From DATKDU01 sp035512595 (GTDB taxonomy: Bacteria > Planctomycetota > Planctomycetia > Pirellulales > Pirellulaceae), in NCBI GenBank assembly GCA_035512595.1, contig DATKDU010000312.1:1-13938 (forward strand): a stretch of DNA of 13,938 nucleotides. The letters are read 5' to 3'. This document shows positions 13,603 through 13,938 of this stretch, one piece after another. Below the pieces are notes generated by a model. That model was not told the origin of the DNA. It did not search any database and saw nothing but the letters and a program-made list of their open reading frames with translations. A program made the translations under genes and the position numbers. Numbering within the stretch: the first letter of the stretch is position 1; the number at the start of each line of letters is the position of its first letter.

Positions 13603-13938
13603 CACTTCAGCCTTGGCACCAGGAAGTCGAGAAACCAGGCCGCCGTAGGGCGGCCTTGCAAGCTCCGTAAGATAGCAGGTTCGCGCGGTTTCAGGCGGTC
13701 GGTTCGGCCGCTGCGACCCATCGCCTGCCGGCCTGACATTGACCCCCGCCGGCGGTCGCTGGTAACCTTCCCGCCGTTTCCACAAGCCCGACGCGCCAGC
13801 GAGGGAAAGGGCATTTCTCGCGTGGCCGGCGTTTCCCTCGCTGGCGCTTCGGGCTTGTTGACGTTGCCGGGGCCAGACTGCGCGCCGGCCATTCCGACTC
13901 TCCGCCAGGACACGGATGTCCTCGTTTCGCACCTATTT
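13603..13938. other. Upstream region of the transporter gene
   Basis: This 336-bp stretch to the window end has no convincing gene; the open minus frame continues the transporter's frame without family-like sequence. It contains an 8-bp hairpin (AGGCCGCC/GGCGGCCT, 13637-13656) about 35 bp before the transporter ATG that could affect translation, and the long stem-loop at 13782-13858. Confidence 0.6.
13782..13858. repeat. Long stem-loop repeat, divergent copy (ACAAGCCCGACGCGC type)
   Basis: Arms of 27 bases (13782-13808 and 13832-13858), complementary except for one base, around a 23-base loop. The arms match those at 8118-8194 almost exactly, but the loop differs, which suggests selection or mobility acts on the stem. 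Confidence 0.85.

Noticed and set aside
13603..13932. N-terminal extension of the transporter to a 616-residue product
   Set aside because: The extension is encoded by the long stem-loop repeat and lacks family-like sequence; the ATG at 13602 starts directly at the signal-like segment and has AAGG upstream.

Overview
The window reads as a GC-rich chromosomal segment from a planctomycete, most likely near Pirellulales. This is an inference from three things: a secreted SHD1 + DUF1559 protein, weak or absent Shine-Dalgarno sequences at most genes, and many planctomycete-style interspersed palindromes. No rRNA, tRNA, CRISPR array or transposase is visible.

Positions 1-5535 (+ strand) look like one catabolic gene run. 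A 5'-truncated fadB (crotonase + 3-hydroxyacyl-CoA dehydrogenase) is followed by fadA (3-ketoacyl-CoA thiolase); together they form a bacterial trifunctional beta-oxidation complex. The 231 bp between them hold three palindromes. About 22 bp after fadA comes a membrane-anchored alpha/beta hydrolase, and about 23 bp after that a D-threonine-aldolase/D-serine-dehydratase-type PLP enzyme.

Positions 5643-7163 (- strand) hold a small metzincin-like zinc peptidase and a PilZ-domain protein. Between them, on the + strand, are two tandem hairpins followed by six Ts, an intrinsic terminator with no gene in front of it.

Positions 7164-8477 are about 1.3 kb of repeat-dense, apparently non-coding DNA: two identical 37-bp REP-like units, a 14-copy heptanucleotide array, a 12-bp perfect inverted repeat, a 25-bp-arm stem-loop, a perfect 21-bp-arm hairpin and further short palindromes.

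Positions 8478-9662 (+) encode a secreted protein I do not recognise. Its GC content is clearly lower than the metabolic genes, and near-identical direct repeats (62 of 63 bases) lie on both sides, so it looks like an inserted cassette.

Positions 9905-10966 (-) encode the SHD1/DUF1559 protein. Divergent from it, 11320-11933 (+) is a VapBC-type toxin-antitoxin pair with overlapping GTGA junction, closed by a REP copy that also makes a good intrinsic terminator. Finally 12082-13602 (-) encodes an NhaD/CitMHS-type ion transporter with a His-rich N-terminal segment; its upstream region holds another copy of the long stem-loop family.

No single cluster forms an obvious new defence or biosynthetic system. 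The most original signals are the flanked cassette with an unknown secreted protein, the orphan two-hairpin/terminator element, and the inverted palindrome pair in the fadB-fadA gap.
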